Origin: Parelaphostrongylus tenuis
Lineage: Eukaryota > Nematoda > Chromadorea > Rhabditida > Metastrongylidae
Assembly: GCA_019055375.1 (NCBI GenBank)
Contig: JAHQIW010002288.1
Location: 1-64,000, forward strand
Direction: 5' to 3'
Length of the DNA stretch: 64,000 nucleotides
Below, piece after piece: positions 31,101 through 40,100 of the stretch. A program made the position numbers and the translations under genes. The notes under the pieces were generated by a model. It was given only the letters and a program-made list of their open reading frames with translations. It had not been told where the DNA came from and searched no databases. Every line of letters starts with the position of its first letter. Position 1 is the first letter of the stretch.

Positions 31101-32066
31101 TGTAAACGAAGTGGAATTGAGTGGATTATGGTAACGCCTATGACTAGTCATTGCAAATTAGAACAGTCGAGTCTATGAGATTCTGCTGAATGTTGTTATT
31201 CAGCATTTTGGCGACAAATGACACCTCGTGAGCACTGTGATATTTATAGGGGTCGCAGTGAACACAACAAAAAAATTAAGCCTCGTGCACTCTGCAAAAA
31301 CCGAATTTGGGCGACCTTTCGATTCTGCAAAGAAATTTTTCGAATCAGAGGTCGTTTAAGACTTTGATTGTGTTTCGCAACATTAGCAGTGTATTGTAGG
31401 GCCAAGAGATGTGTTTCTCACACAACTTCTATCAATTTCATTATCAGAAAAATAAGACTGATTTTTTGTCACCTGACCTCCGCGTGACGTTGTACTTGCC
31501 AAATCGACATTTGTCGGCGTCAGTAATTCACATATCATTGAAAAACAAACATGTAGTATAGTCGTTTGATAAGGAATGAATTCTTAGTTCAAATATCTTT
31601 TAGAAGATTTATAGCGACTTTATTTACTTTTCATCGATAATTTCTTTATTGCTATCACAAAAAATTTTCGTCTTATCAACCAAGCTGAGTATTTCTGCTA
31701 CTTGAAAATATTAGTAACGTAAAGTTTCCAGATGGCGTGAATGCTGTTGGTCATAATAAATGCTATGAGCACTTCTTACTGCCGTATCGTGAAGGTATGA
31801 TGGGCAATTGGACTCGGGTTCGAGTCGTTGAAGTGTCGAAATTCTACATGCGAAGTGTATTATGTGACAATATGGATGCGATGAAGAAATTGACAATAAC
31901 TGATTGGACAGCTAAACAACTCGATAATTGTAAGCCTATAGGTGTGTTCAAACCAAGCGAAACCGTATTCATCACATCGTCAATAGAGAAATCACCAATT
32001 GGTGTAATTGTCTTGTCTGTACCGTTAGTAATCGGCATGATCTTTTGGTACATTTATGGTATCTGA
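13169..32066 (+). CDS. CDKAL1: CDKAL1-type threonylcarbamoyladenosine tRNA methylthiotransferase (radical SAM)
   Basis: Twelve exons join in consistent phase to 536 codons plus TGA: 13169-13248, 14649-14781, 15089-15244, 17292-17394, 17494-17567, 18584-18688, 18838-18924, 19056-19157, 19307-19452, 21086-21251, 21880-22003 and 31732-32066. The family converts t6A37 to ms2t6A37 in tRNA-Lys(UUU). The methylthiotransferase domain has its three cluster cysteines at residues 55 (KTWGCSHN), 91 (LNSCTVK) and 120 (AGCVSQ). The radical-SAM CxxxCxxC is CLNHCTYC at 190-197. Downstream blocks include [38 protein letters not shown] and [13 protein letters not shown], followed by a TRAM-like segment. The C terminus ends in a hydrophobic anchor ([14 protein letters not shown]), as in the ER tail-anchored animal proteins. 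Length is close to human CDKAL1 (579). The start MADIED follows an acceptor-like TTCAG by 5 nt. No frameshift or stop was found. Introns hold a fold-back mariner, a dead mariner, a SINE and a hammerhead element. Confidence 0.97.
13322..13400 (-). repeat. tRNA-derived fragment in CDKAL1 intron 1
   Basis: On the minus strand GTCCCGATGGTGCAGTGGTT supplies a box A-like segment and GAGTTCAAGTCC a box B-like segment. The stems are imperfect. Similar single fragments occur near 6985-7042, 13550-13590, 24413-24490, 27255-27300, 30790-30840 and 54465-54530. None gives an acceptable tRNA. Confidence 0.45.
13660..14560 (+). repeat. member of a dispersed repeat family in CDKAL1 intron 1
   Basis: Shared blocks with 5580-5900 (plus) are ATGAAACACGATCTTATTTTCC-like and CAGCGTTGGAATAATTC-like. 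Shared blocks with 49190-49480 and 50540-51020 are GCCAGAGATTTAAGCTTT and GATTACTAACA, and the 50.5-50.7 kb part is inverted. The family seems to be made of reshuffled sub-repeats, and no coding frame is conserved. Confidence 0.5.
15540..16095. repeat. inverted pair of family D elements in CDKAL1 intron 3
   Basis: A minus copy (15540-15705) and a plus copy (15893-16095) are separated by ~190 bp of A+T-rich sequence. The plus copy includes GCCGACCGAGTGGTTGTGGT at the head and TAGGGTTCGAAC at the tail. Confidence 0.6.
16095..16545. repeat. inverted pair of SINE family B elements
   Basis: A minus-oriented copy (about 16095-16210) and a plus-oriented copy (about 16370-16545) share GTGAGCAAAAGTCCGACCTC-like and CTCTTAGGTGTGTCATAAGC flanks, and a tRNA-like core with TGTAGTG boxes. 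They flank ~160 bp that includes GGTTTGATCAGATAGACCCA. The pair lies in CDKAL1 intron 3. Confidence 0.55.
17838..18418. mobile_element. fold-back mariner element: two transposase 5' ends head to head
   Basis: AAGTTTTGGCACCTGTGC (17838) and GTGCCAAAACTT (ending 18418) are the outer ends. Inside, the plus arm encodes a mariner transposase N terminus with helix-turn-helix ([20 protein letters not shown] then [10 protein letters not shown], about 18020-18135). The minus arm encodes the paralogous [20 protein letters not shown] (about 18253-18180). No catalytic domain is present. It lies in CDKAL1 intron 5. Confidence 0.78.
19850..20740 (+). pseudogene. degenerate mariner transposase in CDKAL1 intron 9
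   Basis: Scattered frames match a mariner transposase in order: [14 protein letters not shown] (from 19970) and ESKKL for the DNA-binding half; and [28 protein letters not shown] and [12 protein letters not shown] (20557-20735) for the C-terminal part of the catalytic domain. Stops and frameshifts break every segment, so it is dead. No terminal repeats were identified with confidence. Confidence 0.75.
22129..22425 (+). mobile_element. tRNA-derived SINE, family A, in CDKAL1 intron
   Basis: GAGCGCATGTGGCGCGCAGT begins the head, GGTTCGATCTC is the box B, and the body runs to the CAGGGAATGGTCAACGCC end. The insertion is in the sense orientation near the start of the 9.7-kb intron. Confidence 0.78.
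26259..26605 (+). mobile_element. single hammerhead-ribozyme repeat unit with 27-bp terminal direct overlap
   Basis: The unit is the same family as the 53-kb cluster. Its first 27 bases (26259-26285) recur at 26579-26605, an offset of 320 bp, so the insertion is one unit plus a small overlap. TAATTTCGAG occurs on both outer sides (26249-26258 and 26601-26610), which could be a target duplication. Because the motif also resembles the unit's own end, that is not certain. It sits in the 9.7-kb last intron of the CDKAL1 gene, in the same orientation as transcription. Confidence 0.8.
26452..26494 (+). ncRNA. type I hammerhead ribozyme, intact core with GUC cut site
   Basis: The core CTGATGA is 26458-26464, stem II is GTC/GAC with loop TGTAAG, and GAAA is 26477-26480. 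Stem III is ACAC/GTGT and the cut is after GTC at 26488. Stem I pairs GCTCGG with TCGGGC using two G-U wobbles. Because it is in an intron in the sense orientation, cleavage would cut the CDKAL1 pre-mRNA. Confidence 0.82.
29404..29650 (+). mobile_element. SINE family A, diverged copy
   Basis: GGGCTCGTGCGACGCAGTGG starts the head. The body keeps GTGAGTCATTGTGAAAGCCA and the ATATGCACTCAGTCACCTC block with many changes. It lies in the long CDKAL1 intron. Confidence 0.6.
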
Positions 32067-33654
32067 ACTCTTGAATGAATGTCGCCCTGCCTTTCGTAAT
32101 TGGTTTGAGCTCAACATCAACCAGATTAGGATTTTGTTGGCACTCATCTGCATCAAAATTTGTCACATGATTGGATGGATGCGTTTTCATTCACGGGACA
32201 TTTGAGTGAGTTCTACTGTCCAAATCGGCCACCAGTATTGCTTATTCTTTTCTTGAAACTGTAGTTTTTGATGTTCTCATTACTTACGAAACTCTGTATC
32301 CTTTGTATCTTTTCCTTCAAGTACTGCGATCATTGATCAAGACACGACTTTGTTACATGCAGTTTATCTAGGCTATCATGTGTCATTGTACATTGTCGTG
32401 TTGTTATTTCTCCGTTTTTTTTTTTTTTTTTTTTTGATTCTATGACTTCATTTGTTGCTTTTTTCTCTCAGTCAAAACGCATCCTGTTCATGACATGGTT
32501 TGATAGATTTACTGATGTACTATTTGACTACCTAGTCATGATGATTCACATGTTTTGCGGTAAGTATTCGATTCTTGTTAAAATCTTTCGAAGCTGTTTA
32601 TTGTTCAGTGAAAGTTAGTATAGGTAGTAATGCATTCAGAAGTGTGCTGTTCTCTGTAAACGTAGAAGATTCAAAGAGATATTTCACGTTGTGTCGCCAT
32701 CAAAAGACTTTCTCCTTACTTTTCTAAGACTGAGTAGCCATTTATCTATTCAAATACTCCATATTATAGCAAGTACTGTTCTTAAACTTGTTATTCATTT
32801 TATTTTCAAATGCATCCCTCCTCTGTATTTTGTCAAGCTCTGGTCCTGGTCGTTCTCTCAGCGTTTATGCGTGCACTTGTCACTGAAGAGGAGACAAATC
32901 TTCCATAGAGTGCAATCCATTTGTAATTCATCAATAGGTCACTCTTTCATCTGTGATTTGAGAGAATTTTGTTAATTGTTTATGGAGTCTGCGTGGGATT
33001 TCTTGTTGCTGTCGTTATCTAGCGGTGTAGTCTTTTTTTCTCTCTCTTTTCATGTTTTTTTTTTGCAGTTTTTCTTGTGAAGCTTATGATCGATTGAATC
33101 AATGAAGATATCTTTATATCCGGTATGCAGTCTTCTTGATAGTTTATATCACTTAACTTCTTCGTTTATGTGCATTGGCTATAGATTTCTCTTATTGAAC
33201 GGTCGTAGCTTAAGTTTTGAAAGCCATTCAAACACTAAAGAAAAACAAAGTCCAGTCCTATATAGATGCTGACGTTTTGCGTGCCATGTACGGGTTTCTT
33301 ATTCGTTCCAAAGAAGGTGAAAGAAGAAGAGATAAGAGAACACGTAGTTTTTTGCCGTTGGAACTGAGTGGAGTGTGCTGAACACTTTTATTCCCTAGAG
33401 TGGATGTTGATGAACGTAGATTCCATTCCTATGACTGATTTTCTCTTACACTCAGCATTCTCTGTTTTCGTGATGAGTTTCCTAGATTGCATGTCAATTT
33501 GTCTTTTCTGAACCCTGAGGAAAACGAAACCAAGGAAACGTCAGCCGGTGTTCTATTGAGTAAGTTCAGTTGTCAAAAACCTCGTATTCACTCATGAAGG
33601 AAACAGTGAACGTAGATTTAATTCACAGTTGAAGTGGACTTATAAGTGAACTCT

Positions 33655-34635
33655 TCCCAGGCGGCTGCGTAGTCGATATCGCATGTGGCGCGCGATTTTT
33701 GTTAACTAGTACGTTTTTTTTCTCTGTTCTGGAGAAAACTTCAGGTTTCTTGTTTTATTCTGGTACTTCATAATTTTGTCTACACGCCCATATACTTTTC
33801 TTACATTTTTAACTTTTATTTGATAAGAAAACTTCGGACGTGAAACGTAATCTCCTTTTCGCTTGCGTAGCGCACTTTGAAGATTTTTTGGAGAATCAAA
33901 TTTATTTTCGGACCGCCGAGATTTGTGGTGTAGAACAGGTATCAGTATATTGTTATGAAAAGTCATACAGAGACTCTAGTCGTGCAAATAAAGCACTTGA
34001 AGTTCGCAACATAACTTTATATTGTACTCGTGATTTAACCTTTTCCGCACAGCGGCATAGTCGATAGCGCACTCGGTGAGCGATTTTTGTTAGTTAGCAA
34101 GGGTTTTTTTCTCTTCGTTTTAGGTAAAAACTCTAACTTTTGTGTCTAATTTTGATGCTACATAATTTTTTCTACACGCCTATATACCTTTTTGTATCTT
34201 TATAGCTCTTATGTGAGAAGGAAACTCTGGATATGAAACGTAACTATATGTTCGCTCGTACAGCGCAATATGATGACCTTTTCAAGGACCAAATTTTGAC
34301 CACTTCGGGATCTCCGAGATTTGTGCTGTAAAATAATATCAATGTATTCTTATGAAAAGCCATCCAGAGGCCCTAGTCGTGCAAGTAAAGCACTCAAAGT
34401 GTAATTACATAACCCTACCCTCGTTGCTACAGCGCACTAGAAAGTTTCTTTTTTTTTGAAAACCAAGCATAGTTTTGAAGTTCTCGAGACTCGAAATCTC
34501 AAATAACTACAATAATCCAGGTGATAAAAACTCTATCTCGCGAAAAAAGGCTCTTTAAATGTCTCTACCCCGGAAAAAAGACTTCTGAAATGTTGAGGGT
34601 CAGAGTAACCCTCATCGTCCGAAAGGGTTAATTAT
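33655..34635 (+). repeat. two tandem diverged copies of a dispersed ~400-600 bp repeat
   Basis: Blocks recur in order in both copies: GTAGTCGATATCGCATGTGG / CATAGTCGATAGCGCACTCG, TCTACACGCCCATATACTTT / TCTACACGCCTATATACCTT, and CGTGCAAATAAAGCACTTGA / CGTGCAAGTAAAGCACTCAA. The second copy (34033-34635) has TTAACCTTTTCCG at its start and CGAAAGGGTTAA at its end, consistent with a TTAA-flanked element. No transposase frame was seen. Confidence 0.6.
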
Positions 34636-34739
34636 GATGGGAATGGTGGTGTGAACAAAATATGTGTATTGATCCATTAATAAACATCTGAATGAAAACG
34701 AAAGCGAAGCAGCTCATAGGCTTACGTAACGAGCGATAA

Positions 34740-34974
34740 TGCCGGGCGACGAGGGTGTCAGAGAAAGAGCGCGATGAACGTCAGCCGGTCGGCCGGACGG
34801 GCCGAGCGAGCGGTGTGGGTGGTCGGCCGGTGGTTGCTGCCGCCCCTGGCGCGCCATGCTGTGCAGCCGTCGGCCGAAAGCCCGGTGGGTAAGAGGAGGG
34901 CAAGACATCTTCGGTCTGCCACCGCCGCTCTTCGCCACCGTCTCGTCCGAAATGAATCGACCCCCTCCTAAATT
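34740..34974. other. GC-rich block, possible promoter or 5' non-coding exon
   Basis: About 230 bp are markedly GC-rich (GGTCGGCCGGACGGGCCGAG) in otherwise A+T-rich DNA. Both strands have open frames of 65-75 codons, but neither resembles a known protein and GC-rich sequence has few stops by chance. It could serve the Nudix gene 2.2 kb downstream, or belong to the minisatellite that follows. GGTGGCAG and GTGGCGAAG words recur in the GC-rich block at 63.1-63.26 kb. Confidence 0.35.
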
Positions 34975-35530
34975 CTGTAGACGGGTGGGTCCGCCGCTCC
35001 TAATGTCTCAGTTATTTCCACTGTTTTCACTACGAATGGGTCCTTCGCCGAGCCCCAGTGATTTCCGTTGTCTACATCGAGTGGGTCCCATTCAATTCCA
35101 TTGTTTAGCAGAGGTGGGTCCGCTCATCGAGCCTTAGTGATCTCCGCTGTCTAGGACGAATGGGTCCCATTCAATTCCACTGTCTAACAGCGGTGGCCCC
35201 GCTCGTCGTGTCTCAGCTATTCCCACTGCCTACGACGGGTGGATCCCATTCAATTTCACTGTCTATCACGGATGGGTTCACCCGTCGTACCCCGCTCATT
35301 TCCACTGTCTATGACAGGTGGTCCGCCCATCGAGTCTCAGTGATCTCAGCTGTCCATGACGAATTTGTCCTATTCAGTTCCACAGTCTGCCAGAGATGCG
35401 TCTGCTCGTCGTGCGTCAGTCCTTTCCATTGTCTACGACGAGCGGGTCCCATTTATTCCCACTGGCTGAGACGGGTGGTTTCCATTCATTTCGCTTTCTA
35501 TGGTGAGTATGTCCGCTCGTCGTCATGCCC
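34975..35530 (+). repeat. degenerate minisatellite, about 13 units of ~40-50 bp
   Basis: The unit core is TTCCACTGTCTANNACGNGT followed by GGGTCC. Inter-core spacers alternate between a CATTCAA type and a CTCATCGAGTCTCAGTGA type, which suggests a two-unit higher-order repeat of ~85-95 bp. Open frames through it (for example 35160-35558) are by-products of the periodicity. Confidence 0.75.
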
Positions 35531-37146
35531 GAGTCATTTATGCCCCGCTGTTTTATGATTGTGATAACTGAGCAACAAAGAATCCGTTGAGCGTAAAGCG
35601 TTTGCATCGTGTGCAGGTGATTTCCCCGTCACAAGTGTCGTTAGTTTATAATCGTAATGTTTGAGCAACGATCAATCCGTTCATAGCGTAAAGTTTGAAA
35701 ACTGCAGTACGGCCTCCCACCCCGTTTTATGCGCTCATCGTGGTTGTTTGTTTCCTCGTACACGTTGTACAGTGACTGGCAAAAATCTTTTCATATTTCA
35801 TTATAGCCTGATAGAATGTTTTAAGCTTTCGAGAGGCCTGTTATGACAATTCCACTTCTGCATTAAGGTTTCGCCCTTCCACGCCTCATCAGTAGCACGT
35901 GCCTTACTGCTCATCTCTTCTATTTATAGCAGCGACTTGTTTCATACGTGTCTTTTTTGGATATTTCGCTTCCTACTCACGAAATATTGTTCTTTTCACT
36001 AGGAAAATTTTTCATGTGATGTTAAAATTAGAGTGAATTATTTGTCTTGAATTTCTAATTCCTAAAGGAGCTCTTGTTTCACTGCGATGCTGTTCAGTGA
36101 TTTTAGTTGATGAGCCCGATGGGAGGTTTTTTAATAGTTGAATTTATTGAATGCCACTTGGTACAATTGAATAATGGCTAACATTTATGCGGTATTGCCT
36201 TTGTTAGAGTCGTTCCATTGTTTTCAAGTCTTTCAATTATTCTTCCATTTCTTTTGAGTCTTCCATTTATTCACGAATGGACACATTCCTACCGTATGCT
36301 AGAATCTATGCGGCTTGTCTCCAATGAATATTTGGAAGACTTGAAAACGAAGAAAACAGCTCTGAAGATAGTGATACTGCTATAACGTCAGCCACTGTTC
36401 TATTGCACTTGGCGATATTCAATAAATTCTGCTATTGAGAATCTCGCGTTTGCTCATCAAGAAAAGCACTTGAATTGTTCTTTCTGTGCAACGGCTAGAA
36501 GATAGGCGATCCAGGAAATCATAAGGTTATTCCTTAGGAATATCTTTGTGATTACGTGCCCGCAGTTAGTTAGCTAGTCCTAGGACATGGGATTTTTCAT
36601 TCCTTCAAAGCAACTGACGTCGTGTGAAGAAGCAAAAAGCAGACGTTCAAGCAACAAATGGCTTTCATGCGTTTGAGGGGATTTTTATTCTAGTGGGATT
36701 TCATCCAATCATATTGCTCGCGTGTCTGCTCTGTGTTGTTCTTTTTTCTTTCTATGCATATAAAATGGGTTTTGACAAGAAAAATTTTGGATAAATATAA
36801 AATAATTCAATAAAAATCTTATGAAATGGACAGGTGACCAAATCAATTTTGGTTTTTTCGCAGTTTATGCGCTGTTTATAGTGTTATCCATTTTTTTGTG
36901 GCTATTTCATTTCGTGTTGTCACGTTTTCGATCTGCGCAATCTCCATCACATTTCAGTCATTTTCTTTGGGTTTTCTGCAGCCCTAGTGATTCATCCTAT
37001 TTGTTATCGAAATAACCGCTTGGTCTTTTGATTGTAATGATTGGAGTTCATGTTCAGTGGTCAAGGTTGCGACCCCGCTTTTTATATGATCGCGTCATTT
37101 CGCATAATTTCGAAAATCCTAATAAGTCATAAATTCCGAATAAAAA

Positions 37147-37199
37147 CAAATTTTAGATAGAAAGAAAGCAGCGTGACGACAGCAAGTGTGGTGAGTCGC
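37147..37199 (+). promoter_or_regulatory. candidate spliced-leader acceptor and 5' leader of the Nudix gene
   Basis: CAAATTTTAG ends at 37156, giving a 43-nt purine-rich leader before the ATG at 37200. T-rich tracts ending in TTTTAG are the usual nematode 3' splice consensus, and no cis donor is evident close upstream. It could instead be the acceptor of a cis-spliced 5' UTR exon, for example one in the GC-rich block at 34.74-34.97 kb. Confidence 0.4.
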
Positions 37200-40100
37200 A
37201 TGCTGGCGCCTTGGAAGGCGCGCGAAGGGCCCAGGGAGCGGTTACGGGACGAAGACGGCTATCGTATCCGAGCGGCCGGCGTTTGTGTAAACGGTGTGCT
37301 CTTATCTCTCTTGAGTTTAACTTCTTTTGTTTTTGTGTTTTCCATTCTGTTGCTGATGCTCTATCTCTACGAGAAAAGATCTCACTTGCTATAAAGGAAT
37401 AATCTTCTCACGGCCAGCGAGCGTATTGTGTTACTGCTCCGATCTCCTGGGACTAAAGCAGCTAACCAATGAGCGATTGCGGCAGATTCTTTGGTATCAT
37501 GTGTCTGTTATAGATAGTGTCTTTATAGGCGACATACTCCTCAGATGTGCTTATAAATGAGCAATAAATATCGCTCGGCAGCAGTGTTTGATGTGCTAAT
37601 ACAGAGCAGTGGTCGGCAATTGTAAGAACAAATTGACACAGTAACCTGCATAATGCGGTGGGAAAAGCCATCATCAGAATCAGTTCACAGTGACATACTC
37701 ATCCATATTTGGTAATAATTTGATAGAGAAATTTTTTCAGAGAGATAATTTGATAGAGAAAATCTTTCGGAGAGAAGTGCTCAGTTGTCTATTTGATTTT
37801 TTTCTCTAAAAAAGGTACAAGGATTTCAATAAACGACTATCAATATTGTTTTGTAGCTATATAAATCTTTTAACCCATCCGTTCAATATGGACTTTGTAT
37901 TGTCCATACTTTCCTGGGATAGGGGTCGTTATGGGCATTATGGTGTCCATCTTCAGTTCATTGATTCCAGAACTTTCTTATCATACTGTGCACATTCATT
38001 CGATAGCTAATTAAAACCATATCCCAATAGGATCGATGAGGCTCGAAGAACTACTTTTTATATCTAATGGTCCACATCAAGCATTTTCTCATTATACTCA
38101 TAAAACGACGTAGAACAGCTCTCTTACAATCCAATCATGTTGAACTTTATGTTTAGGAGACTTTATTTGCTTACATAGTTTCTCTGCTTAGTATAAAGTA
38201 GCAGTTTCGTGGCTTTGTGCATGCATTAATTCTATCAGCAGAGTTAGTTTTTCAAAGGGGTTATAGTTTAGTCGTAAAATTACTAATTAAGTATTGACTT
38301 GGATTATTTCATACATTTATAGAACACTTTTTTGTATTATTGCTGTCTTGTGGTCGACATTTTGTAGCGTTCTGGTGCAGTTTCTCGACCAATCGTCGGA
38401 ATACTCCTTTATACGTAAATTCTTGTCCCTGCTAGCAAATTGACATCTTACAACATCTGGCTAGTGCTTGTATTCAAGAAGATTTAGCACTTTTGGGCGG
38501 ATATATTCAGATCGGAGCTCACTTGTCCAGAAAGGACCACAGATTCTTAATCTATAGCCGAACAAAAGCGTATTTGGTTAATTAAGAGGATGACAGTTGC
38601 TAACAACAAGATGAATGTATGAAGTAAAAAAGTCAACGCGAGATTGGCTTAGCTGTGGAAATGAGAATGATTTTGGAAAGTAAAATTGGCTATGGATGAT
38701 AATGACAACCTTTTGTCGTGTTGATTTTTTATATAAAATCTTGATATGCGTTTGCTTTTCATGCTGATAAGGAATATGGTTTCTATAGTAGGAGAGTGCT
38801 TAATTTTTATATGAAATCTATTCTTACATTTTGCTTTTATTACTGATGGAAGTTTTCACTTTACTACTGCACTTGTAGCAATATTTTTCCGAGAACTTAT
38901 CTTGTTTGGAGGATGACGAACAACTGCCATGCCAATCGTAACGCTGTCAGGGGATAGTTATCCAAGCCTCAGACTATTTTGATGCTCTATGCGTTATGGG
39001 AATTCTAGTTCTGGGTAAGACTAGGAGGAAATTGAGGCAGAAGCTGAAAGCTAAATTTCGTGGCAATGTTTTTTGCTGTAGAGCGGCAGGTAAAAAAGTA
39101 GGACAAGAAGACGACTTGATTGTCCTAGAACTATCTTACAGTCTACAAAAGCAAATGTAATAGTAGAGAGTTTTCATATCTGCTTCGAATCAGAGTTCTA
39201 CTGAGTATGTAACTTGATTTTTTCAGATTTTAATATCGTCAATGAACTTACCGTCTTCAAATTTGGTAGATTTCAGTTCCCTTTTGTTGCTTGCTATGTT
39301 ATCCACAATTTTAATATCACGGGTCACAGTTTATCATAAAAGCAATCCATAGATCTTGAGCATCTGCAAATTATTTTCCCATTGTTACTTTTTCATATGT
39401 CATTACAACGGCCGTGGTATTGCACTAAACCCATCGTTCAATCACTGATGTGACTAATGGTAGTTTATTAGATTATTCACGTTTCAATGAAAATATCGTG
39501 GTTAAACTTTTATCGATAATTAAAAGTTAATAGTCAATGTGTAAGTTAATCTGCAACGTTTTTTTGATGGATGAAGAATATGGAATTGCCAGGAAATGTG
39601 TCACCTATAACGTTTGTAGACAGTTCTTCAAGATATTTTGAATTGTTAGCTGTCTAGGACATCTTGGTTTGCTAACGCTCTTCAAGTAAATGAACTATGC
39701 TTCATATTTACTCGTTGACTGAAACTTTTAGTCATTATCGGCGAATGTTGTTGACGGAGAATCTCTTTTTCATTACATTTAACGTAGCATGTTGAAGCCT
39801 GAATACTGTGTCGGCCGTTCATCTAAAAGGTGTAAAACTTTCCCAAATTGAAATTCTTACTGTAATACACATCACTTTCACAATTCATAGAAAAAATTTT
39901 TTAGATAATCTCGAATCTGATAGCTTTTATTTTTGTTTTTGAAGTATTATAGTGGAAGTATTAGCAATTATCGCGATTTTGTCAATACCAACGTTGTCAC
40001 GGAGGTAGATTTGTTAGATCATATCTTTCAAAGGATACTAAAGTGTACAACTGTTGCTTAGCATTGACGGGATACTGATTAGAGGTTCCACTAGCAATTG

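Larger units (their letters stand above)
22004..31731 (+). other. 9.7-kb last intron of CDKAL1
   Basis: GT at 22004 and AG at 31730-31731 bound the intron, and phase 1 matches on both sides. It contains a SINE (22129-22425), a tRNA-like fragment (24413-24490), the hammerhead unit (26259-26605) and a diverged SINE (29404-29650). Otherwise it is A+T-rich sequence in which I see no gene. A 93-codon open frame at 28654-28935 (minus) is not recognisable. Confidence 0.85.
32067..37199. other. intergenic spacer between CDKAL1 and the Nudix gene
   Basis: Contents in order: a poly-T tract, A+T-rich sequence with nothing recognisable to 33.2 kb, degenerate GACGTCAGC motifs near 33.27 and 33.54 kb, the tandem repeat pair, the GC-rich block, the minisatellite, and A+T-rich sequence with the hammerhead-like relic at 36358-36393. 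The 5.1-kb gap argues against a nematode operon joining the two genes. Confidence 0.7.

Noticed and set aside
35160..35558. 132-codon open frame
   Set aside because: It runs through the minisatellite; the periodic translation reflects the repeat, not a protein.
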